NCBI GenBank assembly: GCA_021776735.1
Contig: JAJFFH010000027.1
Coordinates: 124,001-188,000, forward strand
Source: Planctomycetota bacterium
Lineage (GTDB): Bacteria > Planctomycetota > PLA2
Length of the DNA stretch: 64,000 nt
Direction: 5' to 3'
The notes below the pieces were generated by a model. It had not been told where the DNA came from, did no database searches, and saw nothing but the letters and a program-made list of their open reading frames with translations. The stretch's first letter is position 1; every line of letters begins with the position of its first letter. This document shows positions 62,056 through 64,000 of the stretch, one piece after another. The position numbers were made by a program, and so were the translations under genes.

Positions 62056-63447
62056 CTAGAACTTCACGCGGCCCTGGAGATAGATTGCGTGGGTTGTCGG
62101 GTCGTCACCGGTGTTGTCCACGAAATCACCCGGCAGGAACAGAGCATACTGAATCAGGAAAGACAGCTTCTTGTTCGGCTTGATGATGACCGAGAAGTCG
62201 ATCTCGTTGCCCAGTTCTTCGCCGACGCCCGGCGCACCGGTCCGGATCACGCCGCCGCCGGCGTGGATCCACGGTCCCGCTTCTTCCGCCACGCGAAAGT
62301 GGTGGAGCTCAAGCAGCAGGGTAACGCGTACGGACGGCGATGCCTTCACGGTCGCGGCGATGTCGAGGATGTTGCCCCAACCGATCACGTCCGCGCGCCC
62401 GTAGTGCAGGTGGTTGGTCGGATACAGGGTCTGGAACGTCTCCTGATCCCCGTTGGCGGGGCTGTCGTCGCCCGAGGCATAGGCCACCAGCAGTCCGACC
62501 CGCGGCTTGCCGGCAGCGTCTTCGAAGGTGAAGCCCCCGCCCGCGGCGAACGCGAACGCCGACAGATCGTCGCCGTTGACGTCGCCGCTCTGGAATGCGA
62601 CTTCGAGCGTGTAGTCCCAGGTGCCGCGCTTGTCGTGGATGCGGAAGCCCAGGGTCGCAAAGCGCGTATCGTCGGTGCTCAGTTCGCCCGCCCGCGCCAT
62701 GTCGTCGGAAAACAGGAGTACATAAGCTTCGAACCAGTCGCGACCGCCGTACAGGCCCGCGAACCACTGGTCGTCGTCGGGCGTGACGGTTTCGCGCACG
62801 CGGACGACAAACGCGTCGATCCACCAGTCTTCAGGATGGTACATCGCGCGCAGCCCGTCATACGTGCGTCCCTGATCGAACCACTCAAGGTGCCCGATCA
62901 GGCGCTGATCGCCGTAGGCCATGACGAAGCGGCCCGCCTCGATCGTGAGCGGTGCGCCGCCGACGTTCTTGAAGATCATCATGGCGCGCTTGAGATCGAC
63001 GCCCTCGGAGTCCCCGATGGTCGAGCCCTCGTCGCCCCAAAGACGGATGTCCTGGAACTCGATGACCACGCCGAGGTTCTCAAGCACGTCGATGTCGAAC
63101 CGCAAGCGGGTACGCATGCGCGTGAACTCGACGCTTCGCGCTCCGGCGGGATCGCCGGGACTGTAGACCCGGTCCAGGATCTCTTCGCGGATCCGAATCT
63201 CGCCCGAGAGACGGACGGCGAGGCCCCCGGGCAGCAGGTCGGTCGATCCCTCCGCGCCCTTGGCGGCGTTCTGGCCGAGATATCCCTCGATATCCTCGGC
63301 CAGCGTGGTGGTTTCGAGTTGTCGCACGCGGCGCTCGAGTGCCGCGTTGCGTTTCTCGAGCCGCTCAAGCGACGACGCAACGTCGTCGGCGCGCGCGAGA
63401 CCCGTTGCACACACGATACCTAAGAGACAGCAGGTGATTTGCTTCAC
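62056..63447 (-). CDS. Outer-membrane porin, alginate-export-like family
   Basis: 463 residues from GTG 63447, with GGAGG 5 nt before it. Signal peptide, a short coiled coil (LERLEKRNAALERRVRQLE, about 20-45) as in other envelope-spanning porins, then alternating beta strands with aromatic girdles (GEIRIREEILDRVYSPGD; RMRTRLRFDIDVLENLGVVIEFQDIRLWG) ending in Phe. Likely an outer-membrane channel for nitrate or nitrite, given its operon. Carries a one-mismatch dispersed word at 62333-62345. Confidence 0.83.
   Translation of the reverse strand: MKQITCCLLGIVCATGLARADDVASSLERLEKRNAALERRVRQLETTTLAEDIEGYLGQNAAKGAEGSTDLLPGGLAVRLSGEIRIREEILDRVYSPGDPAGARSVEFTRMRTRLRFDIDVLENLGVVIEFQDIRLWGDEGSTIGDSEGVDLKRAMMIFKNVGGAPLTIEAGRFVMAYGDQRLIGHLEWFDQGRTYDGLRAMYHPEDWWIDAFVVRVRETVTPDDDQWFAGLYGGRDWFEAYVLLFSDDMARAGELSTDDTRFATLGFRIHDKRGTWDYTLEVAFQSGDVNGDDLSAFAFAAGGGFTFEDAAGKPRVGLLVAYASGDDSPANGDQETFQTLYPTNHLHYGRADVIGWGNILDIAATVKASPSVRVTLLLELHHFRVAEEAGPWIHAGGGVIRTGAPGVGEELGNEIDFSVIIKPNKKLSFLIQYALFLPGDFVDNTGDDPTTHAIYLQGRVKF
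62333..62345 (+). repeat. Dispersed word, one-mismatch copy
   Basis: CGGACGGCGATGC; antisense to the porin gene. Confidence 0.65.
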
Positions 63448-63528
63448 GAATTCCTCCGTACGGGGCGCTTGCAACTCCGGTTCCGCGCGCTCCGATGTGG
63501 TTTCGGGAGTAAATCCCGCAAACTTCGG

Positions 63529-64000
63529 CTAGCGCGCGCGGAATCCTTCGCGGCGATCGATCGGCGGACACCTAACGAATGTCCGGTCGGTGGCCGCGAC
63601 CCACGCCGCAATGAGATCGAGTGTCAACTCCGCGGATCCGGCGCCATCGTGGACGAACTCGGGATCGCGGGGGGGCTCGAAGCGGTCGCGGGCCACCTTG
63701 TAGTAGTCCCAGCCGGCGTCGCTCGGATCGTGGCCGCGCCGTGCACGGCTCTCGATGCGGGCGCGCACGATCTCCTCGTCGCAGGTCACGAGGACCACGG
63801 CCGTATACGGCGCGATGTCGGCGAAGGCGCGGCGGTGTACTTCCCGCCCGAACGTGGCGTCGATGATGACGTGGCGACCGGCAGCCAAGCCCGCGGCGGC
63901 GCGGTCGTGGAGCGCGGCGTACGTTCCTCTCGTCGCATCCGGGGAGTAGATGCCTTCGTCGGTGCTGTCGGGGCCACCGGCGGTGCGGGCCAGGGGATCG
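63529..64000 (-). CDS. Partial APH/ATP-binding (P-loop kinase) protein
   Basis: The frame is open to the right edge; 156 residues of C-terminus are seen. GIYSPDATRGTYAALHDRA and RHVIIDATFGREVHRRAF, followed by TCDEEIVRARIESRARRG, match the ATP-binding half of fused aminoglycoside-phosphotransferase-like/P-loop kinase proteins. The P loop itself lies outside the window. The gap 63448-63528 before the porin start is noncoding. Confidence 0.72.
   Translation of the reverse strand, partial: DPLARTAGGPDSTDEGIYSPDATRGTYAALHDRAAAGLAAGRHVIIDATFGREVHRRAFADIAPYTAVVLVTCDEEIVRARIESRARRGHDPSDAGWDYYKVARDRFEPPRDPEFVHDGAGSAELTLDLIAAWVAATDRTFVRCPPIDRREGFRAR

Noticed and set aside
1-64000. CRISPR array or insertion sequences
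   Set aside because: No regularly spaced repeats and no transposase-like ORF; the dispersed word has irregular spacing.

Overview
The window looks like a chromosomal piece of a high-GC, Gram-negative-type, respiring bacterium. Planctomycetota or a close relative is the most likely source. That placement is inferred from the gene families: membrane-anchored HEAT-repeat proteins beside respiratory operons, exported carboxypeptidase-regulatory-like and prenyltransferase-repeat proteins, very large multihaem subunits in cytochrome bc complexes and an HAO-like octahaem protein coupled to a Rieske/cytochrome b pair. GTG and TTG starts and 1-4 nt start/stop overlaps are common. No mobile element, CRISPR array or rRNA was found.

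Layout. 1-6145: end of an unknown gene, a histidine kinase/RegA-like response regulator pair, an iron-type binding protein preceded by a palindrome, tRNA-Glu with a terminator, and two envelope proteins. 6303-14032: a type IV prepilin-like protein, a leftward prenyltransferase-repeat/xerC/pabB group, then exported or coiled-coil proteins of unknown role. 14033-21502: rny, ymdB, xseA, xseB, ispA, dxs and nadK, one tightly packed block. 21852-26501: a DUF58/BatA-like pair, hemC, hemL and a small unknown. 26817-29050: a NodU-type carbamoyltransferase with a short epimerase-like partner.

29148-55902 is mainly respiratory. A bc-type complex (split cytochrome b, a 1253-residue eight-haem protein, Rieske) leads directly into a lipoprotein cupredoxin, an A2-type cytochrome oxidase (coxB/coxA), haem A synthesis (ctaA/ctaB), an ABC exporter and SCO1. 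A second oxidase operon (46190-51337) encodes a cysteine-rich paralogue of the cupredoxin, an A1-type CoxB/CoxA, two subunit III proteins and subunit IV. A trihaem cytochrome c, an AspT/YidE-type transporter and an HU-receiver-ATPase fusion follow. 63447-55899, leftward, is a six-gene operon: outer-membrane porin, Rieske, cytochrome b, HAO-like octahaem protein, NapA and a four-haem NapB-like protein. It is probably quinol-dependent nitrate/nitrite respiration. The window ends in a partial APH/ATP-binding protein.

Three things stand out. (1) Two short genes flanking the second oxidase operon (45657-45923 minus, 51119-51337 plus) are each read through in-frame TGA codons at the end of a signal peptide. 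Each TGA is followed at the right distance by a bacterial SECIS-like hairpin, and both products share a membrane segment with the same residue spacing. They look like paralogous selenoproteins linked to cytochrome oxidase. (2) A 13-base word, CGGACGGCGATGT, occurs nine times exactly and about eight more times with one mismatch, on both strands and mostly inside genes, including inverted pairs that form hairpins; it behaves like an uptake-sequence-type or other genome-wide motif. (3) The two terminal-oxidase operons encode oxidases of different classes, but both are led by paralogous copper-type lipoproteins.
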